A DNA stretch of 37,380 nucleotides, taken from the NCBI GenBank assembly GCA_036771375.1, contig DAIPHL010000004.1:1-37380 (forward strand). Reading direction: 5' to 3'. The first letter of the stretch is position 1. Each line of letters opens with the position of its first letter. Below, in pieces: positions 16,437 to 25,470 of this stretch. The position numbers and the translations under genes are program-made. Source of the DNA: DAIPHL01 sp036771375. Lineage in GTDB: Bacteria; Synergistota; Synergistia; Synergistales; Synergistaceae. The notes under the pieces were generated by a model. That model was not told the DNA's origin. It worked only from the letters and a program-made list of their open reading frames with translations, and searched no databases.

Positions 16437-19400
16437 CTATTTTCCGTCGCCACTGACTTCCTTTCCCGTTCCCGGTCCCACCGGAAATTCGAAATTGATT
16501 CTAAAGAGACCTGAATCCCTGTCCTTTGTTTCTCGTGGCCCCAAGAGGCCATCCGGCAGCGTTTCTGTCTTTGGCGGGGCCGCGATCCGGATGTTTTCAA
16601 ATCTTATATCGCCGGACGTTCCCCGAACGACAAGCCTTACGTCGCGAAACTCTTTTTTCGACAAACCAGCGATTGCTCCACCGATCGCACCGCTGATTGC
16701 ACCGCTCAGAAAATCCTGAAACATCCCTTCCCGATTTTCCATCGCGGCGGACAAAAGCCCTTGGATGCCCCCGGCAAAAGCGTTGAGAGCCCGGATGTTG
16801 ACGTTCCCAAGACAGGAGAGGTCCAGTTTTTTGTCCATCGTTATACTTCCGTCGATCATGACATATTTGAACACCGGATCGCCTTTCGGAGCCGACACCC
16901 TGCTGCCGGGAAGGAGATAGAGGGCCTTGCCGTCGACATTGTACGATGCGAGCGCGGAGTTGAAGCGAAGCGCCCGCCCACCGATCAATTTGGAGACCGC
17001 TTTTGCGCCCGCAAACCCACGGATCTCTCCGTCCGTGATCTCGAAGCTTCCGCTGCCGTCGCGCATACTCGTCCGTCCGGAATCGCCCTCCATCTTCATC
17101 TTCATATTCAGCTTGCCGCTGATACTCCCTTTGGAATCGGGCATCAGATCCCTGAGCACCGGAGCGAAGTCCGCACTGGAGATCTCGACCCGCCCACCCC
17201 ACCGTGTAAGTCTCAGGTCTTTCGCAATCTGGGCAGTGACCCTGCCCCCATAGGCCTTTGCCGTAGATTCCTCGACAACCACGAAACCATCGGAGACCCA
17301 GAAGGGCGCCTGGACATCCGTGAAACGCAACCCCCTCAGGGAGAGAATTGGCATCCTCACCTTACCGCGCCCCTCAAAGGCCTTCATCGAACCTTTTCCT
17401 TCAAAATCGAAGTCCAGTCGGCCGTTGATCCCCTTTCTTGTCTCGTCGTCCAAAGAAAAGGTCAGGCGCTTGATATCCACATTTTTCCCTCCGGCCTTGA
17501 AGGCCCCCCGCCACTCTCGATCTTTCCTGAAAACGCGTCCACTTCCATCGATGATGCCACGTTCCACGGAAGCTTGAATTTTCGGTAATTTTATGAGGTC
17601 TTTATTTCCGGAGACGTTTTCAAACGTGATCTTTTGCAGAAAAAGGCCGAGCGCTCGAACCCCGAAAAGACTTCCGCCTCCCGTAAAGGAAGGATCTTCG
17701 GGGGTCCCCTCGATTCGAGCGTTCAGCGTCATCAAGCCCTGAAAACCACGTGTTTCCGGTGAAAAAAGGCGGATCGTCCGTCCCACGTCCGCACTCGTTA
17801 CGACGACATTCAGCTCCAACTTCTTCGGCTGCACATCTTTTGCCGCGTTCGCCGTCTGCCTTTCGAAGACGTTGTCGACGGTTCCGTTTACTCGAATCGA
17901 CCCACTCCCCAAGTTGGTGCGGAGATTCTCGAATGACACCTTCTCGCCCACGAGGGCAAGGGCGCCGGTGATCTTTGAGAGAAGAAGGTTCCGGTACCGC
18001 AGCGTCGCCTCTTTGAAAAAGACCCGAAACGCTCCCGGCGAAGCAGATTCCTTCCAAATCCGAATATCCCCGGCCGCATCTCCCGAGATATCCTCGGAGA
18101 CGATCCCCATCTTCACGAGCTGGTTGAAGTTGAAATTTCGAAACGCTCCCTTCAGAGTGTACGTAAGTGGGGAGGTGGATGTGGGAAGCGAAATTTTCCC
18201 GCCGGCCTCGATGCGCGTATTTCCCTGGTTCAACTGGAGGGTCGAAAGATCCACGACGCCGTCACGATAATGTCCTACCGCTCTCACATTCGAAAGAGAG
18301 AGCTTTTTCCCCACAAAGAGGTTCGGAACTTTCATATCAAAGTCGATCACCGGGTCGTCACCGGTCCCGCGAAGCGCCCAAGTGCCCCTCAACACTCCGG
18401 TGATTTTGTTCTCACCGATCGACGGAAACGCTTCTTTTAAGGTCGACAACGAAAGCGTCTCGATATTTCCTTTAAAATCAAGCTCCCGAGCTGTCGATGG
18501 TCGGGTTTCTTTTGCGTTTCCAGAAGCGGTCACGACTGCACCATTCCATTTCGCCAGCGCTTTTTTCAAGAAAAACCCATCCTGGGAAAAGATAAACTCT
18601 CCTTTCGCTTCGTGCAGTGCGTGATCTTTACTTACAACAAGGGTCGGGAAAAAGACCCGAACTGTATAGGCGAGATTCGACGAGGGGCCCCGGATGTTCA
18701 CCTTACTACTCCCACTCCCGGAGAGTGCAAATTTTTCGATCTCCGGATATTTTTTCCCAAGAGAAGCAAGGGATAGTGTCGGGATAGTCAGGTTCACATT
18801 CAGATTCACATCAGGAGATAAAGTGATGTCCCCACTTCCGGCGAGAGAGGAAGCAAGCACGAAAGTTTCAAAGTCGACCGCGATCGAAGCGCTCTTTTTG
18901 ACTTTCAAGGCCGCATGGATCTCTTTACAATCGAAATCGGCGATCGTAAAAACCTTCGTCTGAAGATCGACCAGACCGGAGAGTGAATTCGGTGGACCCG
19001 AAAGATCACAGGATACAAGGTCGATCGTTCCCGGAAAATCTTTCAGCCACTTGAATTTCTTCGCCAGTTTTTTCGTGTCGATGGATTTTGCCTCGAGCAC
19101 GAGAGAAAGCAGCGGAGACGTCTTTTTGAATGCAATGCTCACACGCCCCGAAAGAGGAGAATCGAAAAAGGACACGCGCAGCCCCGCCAATGTGAGATTG
19201 TCGTTTCGATATGTAATATCGGTTTCAAGAGACTTAAATGGAAACTCAGAGAATATGCCGTGACTTGAAGTAATCTCTCCGGATACATCATAGGAAGTTT
19301 CTTTCATGACATGCAACTTGCCATCAAACACGCCCTTGACGTCCGAATCGGCGACAGCTGGAATCAACGCCACGATTTTGTCCGTGTCCACGCTCCGAAA

Positions 19401-20066
19401 AGCGACATGAAGGTCAAGATCGGGCGAAACTGTACCGGTCCCTTTCAATTCCATATCATCCCATTCGATATTGAAATTCGAAAAAAGGATCATCTCCGAA
19501 AGAAAATTGACAGAAGCTTTTCCACGCAGCGGTCGATCTCTGAATTTTCCACCGAAGCTCCCTTCGTAGGAATTTTCTGCGATCCGCAGATCCGCTTTTG
19601 CAATATTCAACATACCCCAGGGAGTCCAAAGATTCGCCTCCCGAAGAATAAGCCGGTCAAGAGCCGGTGGACCCGACGATCGGTCTTGTTCGCTCTTCGG
19701 AAGATGCTTTGAAATCACGGAATAATCCCCGCTTACCCCCTCCAAAAGGAGTGATTTCAATTTCGGGGACGATGTAAAAAGGGATGAAACGAGGAGGTGC
19801 AGATCGATCCTCTTCGCTTCGGCAATTTCAACGTCGCCATGAACAATTGAAACGTTCTCGCCATAAACTCCGGTGACGGGATTTCCCTCCAACGAAGCGA
19901 CGGCAAGGGAATAACCGCCTGCTTCTTCCAGGGCGTCTTTCACCCTGTCGAGAACCAAACTCGCATAAAACGTCTGCTTGGAAAGAAGAAACCAAGCCAG
20001 ACCCAGAAGAAGCATCGCGATAAAAAAGGGGAGAATCAGAAAAAAATTTCTTCTGTTCAAGTTCAT
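16437..20066 (-). CDS. AsmA/TamB-like envelope protein
   Basis: The protein has 1209 residues. An N-terminal membrane anchor (about 8-29, FFLILPFFIAMLLLGLAWFLL) is followed by a very long, beta-rich region of repeating short strands (for example KGTGTVSPDLDLHVAF, DVSGEITSSHGIF and INGRLDFDFEGKGSMKAFEGRGKV). The C-terminal part GSGSFEITDGEIRGFAGAKAVSKLIGG resembles the AsmA C-terminal region. Such proteins form hydrophobic grooves that bridge the periplasm and are linked to lipid transport or outer-membrane assembly in diderms. ATG 20066 has GGAGGTTT 4-11 nt upstream and is preferred over a longer frame. A terminal TamB-type barrel-interacting domain cannot be assigned with certainty, so I do not choose between AsmA, YhdP and TamB. 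Its promoter region is overlaid by two palindromes. Confidence 0.85.
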   Translation of the reverse strand: MNLNRRNFFLILPFFIAMLLLGLAWFLLSKQTFYASLVLDRVKDALEEAGGYSLAVASLEGNPVTGVYGENVSIVHGDVEIAEAKRIDLHLLVSSLFTSSPKLKSLLLEGVSGDYSVISKHLPKSEQDRSSGPPALDRLILREANLWTPWGMLNIAKADLRIAENSYEGSFGGKFRDRPLRGKASVNFLSEMILFSNFNIEWDDMELKGTGTVSPDLDLHVAFRSVDTDKIVALIPAVADSDVKGVFDGKLHVMKETSYDVSGEITSSHGIFSEFPFKSLETDITYRNDNLTLAGLRVSFFDSPLSGRVSIAFKKTSPLLSLVLEAKSIDTKKLAKKFKWLKDFPGTIDLVSCDLSGPPNSLSGLVDLQTKVFTIADFDCKEIHAALKVKKSASIAVDFETFVLASSLAGSGDITLSPDVNLNVNLTIPTLSLASLGKKYPEIEKFALSGSGSSKVNIRGPSSNLAYTVRVFFPTLVVSKDHALHEAKGEFIFSQDGFFLKKALAKWNGAVVTASGNAKETRPSTARELDFKGNIETLSLSTLKEAFPSIGENKITGVLRGTWALRGTGDDPVIDFDMKVPNLFVGKKLSLSNVRAVGHYRDGVVDLSTLQLNQGNTRIEAGGKISLPTSTSPLTYTLKGAFRNFNFNQLVKMGIVSEDISGDAAGDIRIWKESASPGAFRVFFKEATLRYRNLLLSKITGALALVGEKVSFENLRTNLGSGSIRVNGTVDNVFERQTANAAKDVQPKKLELNVVVTSADVGRTIRLFSPETRGFQGLMTLNARIEGTPEDPSFTGGGSLFGVRALGLFLQKITFENVSGNKDLIKLPKIQASVERGIIDGSGRVFRKDREWRGAFKAGGKNVDIKRLTFSLDDETRKGINGRLDFDFEGKGSMKAFEGRGKVRMPILSLRGLRFTDVQAPFWVSDGFVVVEESTAKAYGGRVTAQIAKDLRLTRWGGRVEISSADFAPVLRDLMPDSKGSISGKLNMKMKMEGDSGRTSMRDGSGSFEITDGEIRGFAGAKAVSKLIGGRALRFNSALASYNVDGKALYLLPGSRVSAPKGDPVFKYVMIDGSITMDKKLDLSCLGNVNIRALNAFAGGIQGLLSAAMENREGMFQDFLSGAISGAIGGAIAGLSKKEFRDVRLVVRGTSGDIRFENIRIAAPPKTETLPDGLLGPRETKDRDSGLFRINFEFPVGPGTGKEVSGDGK

Positions 20067-20143
20067 CAGAAACCTCCATGCATCGCCAACGAGGTATACT
20101 CGTAATGGTATCATCAGATTCCTGATTTGAATAGAGAAAGATT

Positions 20144-20158
20144 CGGATAAATTATCCG
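20144..20158. repeat. Perfect palindrome over the -10 of the asmA-like promoter
   Basis: CGGATAA-A-TTATCCG is a perfect 7-1-7 inverted repeat that contains the minus-strand -10 hexamer GATAAT (20151-20156). It is a good shape for a dimeric repressor operator. The regulator is unknown. Confidence 0.45.
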
Positions 20159-20177
20159 CTTACCGGCATTTTTGTTC

Positions 20178-20192
20178 AAATGATTCTCATTT
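20178..20192. promoter_or_regulatory. Fur-box-like palindrome over the -35 of the asmA-like promoter
   Basis: AAATGA-TTC-TCATTT is a perfect 6-3-6 inverted repeat. Read on the minus strand its core AATGAGAATCATT matches the centre of the Fur consensus (AATGATAATCATT) at all positions but one. It touches the -35 hexamer at 20174-20179. Assignment to Fur or another Fur-family regulator is inference. Confidence 0.4.
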
Positions 20193-20270
20193 CAATAGAA
20201 AATTTATATACAAAAGGGAAACTGCATATATAATAGAAGAAGTATTCTTTTGGCTGTGGAGGTGTACGGT

Positions 20271-21041
20271 TTGAGAATCACGGCGATTGCAAACCAAAAG
20301 GGCGGTGTGGGAAAAACATCGACCTGTGTCAATCTTTCTGCAGGTCTTGGCAAAGCCGGCAAAAGAATCCTACTGGTGGACATGGATCCGCAGGGGAACA
20401 GCACAAGCGGTCTCGGAGTGGAAAGAGGATCCTTGCCCACGAACATCTATCACGCATTGGTCGATGGACTTGCCATCGAGAAGTGTATTGTCGAAACGAA
20501 ATGGGAAGGTGTTTCTCTTCTGCCGGCAACGATCGATCTGGCCGGGGCAGAGATCGAACTCGTCTCCGCAATGAGCCGGGAAACTCGTCTTCGGAGAGTT
20601 TTGACCGCCGCAAAGGATTTCGATTTCGCCATCATTGATTGTCCTCCCTCGTTGGGACTCCTCACATTGAATTCCCTTGTAGCAGCCGATTCTCTCATCA
20701 TACCGATTCAATGCGAATACTATGCGCTGGAGGGTCTCTCCCAACTGATAAACACGATCGACCTTGTAAAATCTCACCTCAACGCAGAATTGACGATAGA
20801 CGGCCTTTTGTTGACCATGTTCGACGCCCGGACCAGACTCTCCAAAGAGGTTGCGGCGGAGGTCAGAAATCGTTTCGGAACGCTCGTCTTTGAGACGGCA
20901 ATTCCGAGGAATGTCCGCATCAGCGAGTCCCCGAGCCACGGCATGCCGATCATCTATTACGATAGCCCCAGCCCAGGAGCTGAGGCATACATCAAATTCA
21001 GCATGGAGGCGCTTGCAAGATGGCAAAACAACGAGGTCTAG
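20271..21041 (+). CDS. parA: Chromosome-partitioning ATPase ParA (Soj)
   Basis: The protein has 256 residues. The deviant Walker A motif NQKGGVGKTST lies at the very start, followed by VDMDPQGNSTSGLG and the Walker B-like IIDCPPSLGLLTLNSL. This is a chromosomal-type ParA without an N-terminal DNA-binding extension. It binds the nucleoid non-specifically and, with ParB-parS, segregates the replication origin. The start is TTG 20271, preceded by GGAGGTG with 6 nt spacing. An upstream in-frame TTG at 20250 would place that ribosome-binding site inside the gene. It overlaps parB by 22 nt. Confidence 0.95.
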   Translation: MRITAIANQKGGVGKTSTCVNLSAGLGKAGKRILLVDMDPQGNSTSGLGVERGSLPTNIYHALVDGLAIEKCIVETKWEGVSLLPATIDLAGAEIELVSAMSRETRLRRVLTAAKDFDFAIIDCPPSLGLLTLNSLVAADSLIIPIQCEYYALEGLSQLINTIDLVKSHLNAELTIDGLLLTMFDARTRLSKEVAAEVRNRFGTLVFETAIPRNVRISESPSHGMPIIYYDSPSPGAEAYIKFSMEALARWQNNEV

Positions 21042-21901
21042 GCAAAGGGCTCTCTTCCTTGATCCCAACGGCGGGACCCGGCATTGAAGAGAACGATCCA
21101 ACAAGCATCCCCTGTGAAGAACTTTCTCCCAACCCATTTCAACCCAGGAGAGAAATCCCGGCGGAGAGCCTGGAAGGACTCATCGCCTCGGTGAAAGAAC
21201 ATGGAGTGCTTCAGCCCATTCTGGTCAGACCCACAGAAGACGGCTACCAAATTGTGGCAGGGGAAAGGCGATGGCGAGCGGCAAAGATGATCGGGCTGAA
21301 GGAGGTCCCCGTAAGAATCCTGCAAATCGACGACATGCAGGCGATGGAGTTTGCTCTCGTCGAAAACCTGCAAAGAGAGGATTTGAATCCGATCGAGGTG
21401 GCTCAGGGAATACAGGAGCTGATCACAAAACTCTCCCTTACCCACGAAGAAGTCGCAACAAAGATTGGATTCAGCAGAACAGCGGTAACAAACAAGCTTC
21501 GTCTTCTCCAGCTTCCGTTGGAAATCATTCAGATGATTGACGAGGAAGAGCTGACCGAAGGACACGCAAGAGCGCTTCTCTCTCTCCCCAGCACGGACAA
21601 AATGCTTGACTTCGCCCGTATTACCGTACAAAGATCGCTTAACGTGAGACAACTGGAGCAGCTCGTCCGCGGACAAAGCATCGCCTCGCGCCTAGAGGCG
21701 GCCTTCCCAAAGCGCGAAGATTCTGCATCTGAATTCCAAGGAGAGCTGGACAGACTTTATCAGAATTACAAGCTAAAAATCAAGGTCGGCGGCAACATCA
21801 AAAACATGGGAATCTATATAAAGGGGCTCAAAAAGTGGCAGGTACAGCTTCTATTGGAATACATCGAAAGGAACAGCGAAGAGTTATTTCCAAAAGAATA
21901 A
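21020..21901 (+). CDS. parB: Chromosome-partitioning protein ParB (Spo0J), CTP-dependent clamp
   Basis: The protein has 293 residues. The N-terminal RGLGKGLSSLIP is typical of chromosomal ParB. The CTP-binding boxes are GERRWRA and ENLQREDLNPIEVAQG. A helix-turn-helix for parS recognition follows (LTHEEVATKIGFSRTAVTNKLRLLQLP). The C-terminal dimerisation domain includes the GNIKNMGIYIKGLKKWQVQLLLEYI segment. ATG 21020 lies inside parA with GGAGGC upstream. A perfect parS site lies about 1.2 kb downstream at 23057-23072, so protein and target are both in view. Confidence 0.96.
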   Translation: MAKQRGLGKGLSSLIPTAGPGIEENDPTSIPCEELSPNPFQPRREIPAESLEGLIASVKEHGVLQPILVRPTEDGYQIVAGERRWRAAKMIGLKEVPVRILQIDDMQAMEFALVENLQREDLNPIEVAQGIQELITKLSLTHEEVATKIGFSRTAVTNKLRLLQLPLEIIQMIDEEELTEGHARALLSLPSTDKMLDFARITVQRSLNVRQLEQLVRGQSIASRLEAAFPKREDSASEFQGELDRLYQNYKLKIKVGGNIKNMGIYIKGLKKWQVQLLLEYIERNSEELFPKE

Positions 21902-21913
21902 GGAGACAAAAAA

Positions 21914-22414
21914 ATGGATGTCATACGAGCTCCCTGGAGAATGGAGTATATTGACTCGACAAAAGAAGACAAAGAAGAAGAATGCATCTTCTGCCGTTAC
22001 CCCAAAGAAATGAAGGATATAGAAAACCTTCTTATCGCGCGGGGGAGATTCACGTTTGTTATGCTAAACCGCTTTCCCTATAGCTGCGGACACCTGATGA
22101 TCGTCCCATATCGGCACACCTCCGACATAACCTCCCTCACCCAAGAGGAAAGCACGGAGATCTTTTTCTTCATTCAGAAAAGCTGCGAAACACTGCAACG
22201 AGCCATGAAGACGGATGGGATGAACATTGGGATGAATATCGGCAAAGTCGCTGGCGCTGGAATTGACACCCATCTACATGTCCACGTCGTTCCAAGATGG
22301 AACGGAGACACAAATTTCATGAGTGTAACGGCGGAGACAAAAGTTCTCCCTGAAAGGCTTTCAAGGACAAGAGAAAAATTATGGAAGACATGGAAGACAT
22401 CAAAACTTCCCTGA
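21914..22414 (+). CDS. HIT-family nucleotide hydrolase/AP4A phosphorylase-like protein
   Basis: The protein has 166 residues. The active-site histidine triad is THLHVHVVPRW, and the preceding core LNRFPYSCGHLMIVPYRHTSD is typical. A CIFCRY motif near residues 24-29 begins the segment that binds zinc in related proteins. The extension NGDTNFM after the triad is seen in AP4A-phosphorylase-like members. Such enzymes cleave dinucleoside polyphosphates or nucleotide phosphoramidates. AAGGAGA lies 7 nt before ATG 21914, 12 nt after parB. It overlaps the next gene by 34 nt, so it belongs to the parAB transcript. The physiological substrate is not known. Confidence 0.92.
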   Translation: MDVIRAPWRMEYIDSTKEDKEEECIFCRYPKEMKDIENLLIARGRFTFVMLNRFPYSCGHLMIVPYRHTSDITSLTQEESTEIFFFIQKSCETLQRAMKTDGMNIGMNIGKVAGAGIDTHLHVHVVPRWNGDTNFMSVTAETKVLPERLSRTREKLWKTWKTSKLP

Positions 22415-23034
22415 AAACAGGGCAGTATTACACAATATCAGAAGCGGTCGAAGCAGAGAGAACCATCCAACGCTCCCGCTTCATAGCCAGTCTGCGCAAA
22501 GCGGAAAACCGTCAGGAAGTCGACGAACATCTCAAATGCATCGCCGCCCTCTATCCCAAAGCAACCCACTACTGCTGGGGATACCGATTTGCCGGCTCTC
22601 CGAAGCAAGAACATGCATCCGATGCGGGAGAACCCTCCGGAAGCGCAGGGCGCCCTATTTTAGGCGCCTTAAAAAAATTCTCGCTCGAAAATGTCCTCGG
22701 GGTTGTAACGCGATACTACGGTGGTATAAAACTCGGGGTAAAAGGATTGATTACCGCATATGGAGAAACAACTCTTCTTGCCATTCAAAAATCAAACCGA
22801 ATCGTCTCTGAACCGAATATACTCGTTACCTTTACGTCAAGCTACGATCACTACAATATATTTTTAGCCCGCCTGGAAAAGTGTTCTCTATCAACGAAAA
22901 ATATCGAAGCAAAATTCGCTGAAAACGTTTCCGGGGAAATATTAATTCCTCACTCTATTCTTGGCAAAATCGAGAGAGAGCTGAAAGAAATCCCGCCGCC
23001 CAAAGGGTCGTTTCATTACGAGGTAAAAACGTAG
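22381..23034 (+). CDS. yigZ: YigZ/IMPACT-family protein
   Basis: The protein has 217 residues. The family motifs are clear: RSRFIASLRKAENRQEVDEHL, HYCWGYRFAG, SDAGEPSGSAGRPILGAL and GVVTRYYGGIKLGVKGLITAYGE. The N-terminal UPF0029 (Impact) domain (about 20-135) is followed by the ferredoxin-like DUF1949 domain (about 140-205). Bacterial members have no firmly assigned biochemical role, and the eukaryotic relative IMPACT modulates translation control through GCN1. ATG 22381 is preceded by AAGGA at a rather long distance; ATG 22390 is an alternative. The gene overlaps the HIT gene by 34 nt and is the last of the parAB operon, with parS 23 nt after its stop. Confidence 0.93.
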   Translation: MEDMEDIKTSLKTGQYYTISEAVEAERTIQRSRFIASLRKAENRQEVDEHLKCIAALYPKATHYCWGYRFAGSPKQEHASDAGEPSGSAGRPILGALKKFSLENVLGVVTRYYGGIKLGVKGLITAYGETTLLAIQKSNRIVSEPNILVTFTSSYDHYNIFLARLEKCSLSTKNIEAKFAENVSGEILIPHSILGKIERELKEIPPPKGSFHYEVKT

Positions 23035-23056
23035 AAGAGAAATCAGATAATAACCC

Positions 23057-23072
23057 TGTTTCACGTGAAACA
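23057..23072. promoter_or_regulatory. parS centromere site (perfect consensus)
   Basis: TGTTTCACGTGAAACA matches the 16-bp bacterial parS palindrome at every base. It lies in the 42-nt gap between the convergent yigZ and pbpC genes, about 1.2 kb from the end of parB. ParB loads here as a sliding clamp. I found no second intact site in the window; the CGTGAAACA at about 29228 is only a half site. Confidence 0.93.
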
Positions 23073-23076
23073 CTCC

Positions 23077-25371
23077 TCAATCGAGGAGGATGGGGTTCAC
23101 TCTATTCTTCTCACCCTCCTCGATTACGGAAAAACAGACTTCGTCGCTCTCGTCACCTGAAAAAACGATCGCCCTGTGCCTCCCGACCGGGACATCGAAA
23201 AAAACACCGCTGCCATTCTCTTCGCTCCCAATATATCTGCCGTTTAAAAACCAAAACATTTTTCCGCTCCCCTCCGCGGAAAAATAGGCCCTAACGGATT
23301 GTTCGTTAAACCCCGCAATCAGTTCTTCGTTCGAAGTCGGCGAGAGAATTTTTATTTGATCTCCCAAAGAGAAGAGTGGCTCACGATCAATGGATTTATA
23401 TGTCTCTTTCTGAACCCATCCTTTTAATTCCGGGGGCCAGTTGATCGATATTTCTCCTTCCGTATTTTGATGAAGGTCGCAAATCTTTGTGGAGGAGACA
23501 TCCACAATTGCAAGGTCAAGAATTTTATTCTCACAATATTTCCCGGGAAGGTGACCGGAAAGAGAACAGACAGTTCGTTTATAGATGCCACGCGGAATTT
23601 TAAAGAAAGCTTTCCCCTCGGCATCTAAATCCCTGAAGAGTTTTAAAAAGATCGGTGCGGCTGCGCGAAGTCCCAAAAGCTCGGGTGAAGAGGTTCCATC
23701 CGGACTCCCCAGCCATAGAACGATTGTGAAGCGAGGAGAAACGCCTGCACACCATGCATCTCTATAACCATAGGATGTACCTGTTTTGAAGGCAACTTCT
23801 CTCATGGATAGTTTTGGATCCTCCCGGTAGAGAGGAAGCAACCGACGCTGATCTTTCAAAATTGATAGGGTCAAATAAGCAGCTTCCGGGGAAATCACTT
23901 TACGGGAGATTCCTTTTTGAATGTCGCCAACCCAGTTCAAGGAATTCAAATCTCCCTCTTTCACAAGTAAGTGGTAGGCAGTTGTCAATTCAAGCAGGGT
24001 GACTTCGCACCCTCCCAACACAAGAGAATCGGCATAATACTCAGCATCTTTTTGAAAATGGCGAAACCCCAATTTTCTATAGAGGTTTAGGGCCTGCGAA
24101 TAGCCAAGCATTCGCAACACTCTCACGGCTGGTGCGTTCAGAGATACGGAAAGAGCGTGGCGCACGTTGACCGGCCCTCTGTATGAAAGATCAAAATTTC
24201 TTGGAGCAACTCCTTTAAATGAGAGGGGTGTGTCGGCGAGAAGGGATGCAGGGGTGAGGATTCCTGTATCGAAGACCGCCGCATAGACAAAAGGCTTCAG
24301 CGCCGAACCAGGTGAACGGGGAGCATTTCCACAATCGACTTCCGAACCTGGGAGACCACTGCCTTGACGAATGTTTCCCACATACGCCCGTACGGAAGAA
24401 TCCTCGTTTTCAACGACAATCCCTGCAGCGGTAATTTTTTGTGAGAAACCTTTCAATCCAATTTTTAAATTTTCTTCCAACACCTTCTGAATTTTTATAT
24501 CTATATTTGTACGAATCCTTTTTTTATCACCCACGAGACGCTTGACTTGTCGGTAAAGCATAGGTGTTTTTTGGGGCATTGGGAAACGTTTTCCTTCCAC
24601 TGCCTCCTTCAGGGAAATTTCCATTTCTTCCTCGGAAATCACGCCTTTTGTAAATAGTTCTTTGATCCTTCTGTTACGGATTTTAATCGCTGCTTTGGGA
24701 TATCGATCGGGGCGAAGTTTCCCGGGAGCTTTTAAGAGTGATACCAACAGGACTGCCTCAGAGAGGGAGAGTTGGGCAGATCTCTTGTTGAAATATGCGA
24801 GGGAACCCGCCTCCACACCACGAAGATTTCCTCCGAGAGGCGCTTTGTTCAAATAGAGTTCCAGGATCTCATTTTTTGTTAGTTTTTTCTCCAGTTGGGT
24901 TGCGCTCCAAAATTCTCTGCATTTGTTGAGCAACGTCCTCTTTTGTGGACGTGAGATCCGAATAAGTTGGCTGGTGATCGTCGAAGCTCCCGATACGGTC
25001 CTCCCCGATTTTAGGTTTGTGAGAATCGCTCTTCCGATCGCCCAGAAATCGATCCCGCAGTGTTTATAAAAGCGTTTATCCTCAATTCCAACGACAACGA
25101 GGGGAAGCCATTTACCCATCGTTTCGAGAGGAATTGGTATGCACCATTCATCCTTCTTCGAAAGTGCCACGTGGAGCAATCCCCCCTCTCGGTCGAGTAC
25201 GCTCTGCGAAGAAGAGTAGGAGAGGACGTCCTGCAGGGAATCGTGGGGGAGGGGGATAAAAGCGGCAACAAGCAAGAGAATGAGGCTCGTAGAAAGCAAG
25301 ATCCATCTCGCTCTTTGAATCGGCCGATATCGCTTATTCCGTTCTTCCACGTTTTTTTCCAACCTGTTCAA
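23077..25371 (-). CDS. pbpC: Penicillin-binding protein 1C (bifunctional glycosyltransferase/transpeptidase)
   Basis: The protein has 764 residues. A membrane anchor lies at about 23-40. The GT51 glycosyltransferase domain has Glu97 in GIEDKRFYKHCGID and the SGASTITSQLIRI motif. The transpeptidase has Ser356-x-x-Lys359 (SALK), Ser410-x-Asn412 (SLN) and Lys529-Thr-Gly (KTGTS). A C-terminal BiPBP_C-like beta domain (about 680-764) is the mark of PBP1C. It follows the alpha-2-macroglobulin gene by 99 nt, the arrangement known from yfhM-pbpC in other Gram-negatives, where the pair is thought to protect and repair the wall. The start is uncertain: TTG 25371 is the longest, and GTG 25350 is a reasonable alternative; neither has a strong ribosome-binding site. 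Its last codons lie within a small inverted repeat (23073-23088) next to parS. Confidence 0.93.
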   Translation of the reverse strand: MNRLEKNVEERNKRYRPIQRARWILLSTSLILLLVAAFIPLPHDSLQDVLSYSSSQSVLDREGGLLHVALSKKDEWCIPIPLETMGKWLPLVVVGIEDKRFYKHCGIDFWAIGRAILTNLKSGRTVSGASTITSQLIRISRPQKRTLLNKCREFWSATQLEKKLTKNEILELYLNKAPLGGNLRGVEAGSLAYFNKRSAQLSLSEAVLLVSLLKAPGKLRPDRYPKAAIKIRNRRIKELFTKGVISEEEMEISLKEAVEGKRFPMPQKTPMLYRQVKRLVGDKKRIRTNIDIKIQKVLEENLKIGLKGFSQKITAAGIVVENEDSSVRAYVGNIRQGSGLPGSEVDCGNAPRSPGSALKPFVYAAVFDTGILTPASLLADTPLSFKGVAPRNFDLSYRGPVNVRHALSVSLNAPAVRVLRMLGYSQALNLYRKLGFRHFQKDAEYYADSLVLGGCEVTLLELTTAYHLLVKEGDLNSLNWVGDIQKGISRKVISPEAAYLTLSILKDQRRLLPLYREDPKLSMREVAFKTGTSYGYRDAWCAGVSPRFTIVLWLGSPDGTSSPELLGLRAAAPIFLKLFRDLDAEGKAFFKIPRGIYKRTVCSLSGHLPGKYCENKILDLAIVDVSSTKICDLHQNTEGEISINWPPELKGWVQKETYKSIDREPLFSLGDQIKILSPTSNEELIAGFNEQSVRAYFSAEGSGKMFWFLNGRYIGSEENGSGVFFDVPVGRHRAIVFSGDESDEVCFSVIEEGEKNRVNPILLD

Positions 25372-25470
25372 TTTGTTTCTTGCTTGAGGACTTTATGGCA
25401 ATTTGCTTGAAAGTATACACCAGAACCCTTTCTCTTTGAGGAAGCAACCCAGGCGGTAAGGGAGACCCGT

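Larger units (their letters stand above)
20067..20270. promoter_or_regulatory. Divergent control region between the asmA-like gene and parA
   Basis: This is 204 nt of AT-rich DNA without a gene. Minus strand: TTGAAC (plus 20174-20179), a 17-nt spacer and GATAAT (plus 20151-20156) make a promoter for the asmA-like gene. Plus strand: a perfect TATAAT at 20229-20234 may serve parA, with no good -35. Two palindromes overlap the minus-strand promoter and are listed separately. A weaker repeat, ATCAG-ATTC-CTGAT, lies at 20112-20125. I see no DnaA-box cluster. Confidence 0.5.

Noticed and set aside
20067..20270. Replication origin next to parAB
   Set aside because: The region is AT-rich and palindromic, but TTATCCG-type words differ from the DnaA box TTATCCACA and no cluster of boxes is present.
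23073..23088. Terminator for the convergent yigZ and pbpC genes
   Set aside because: CTCCTC-AATC-GAGGAG is a 6-bp stem but neither strand has a following T-run, and it overlaps the last codons and stop of pbpC.
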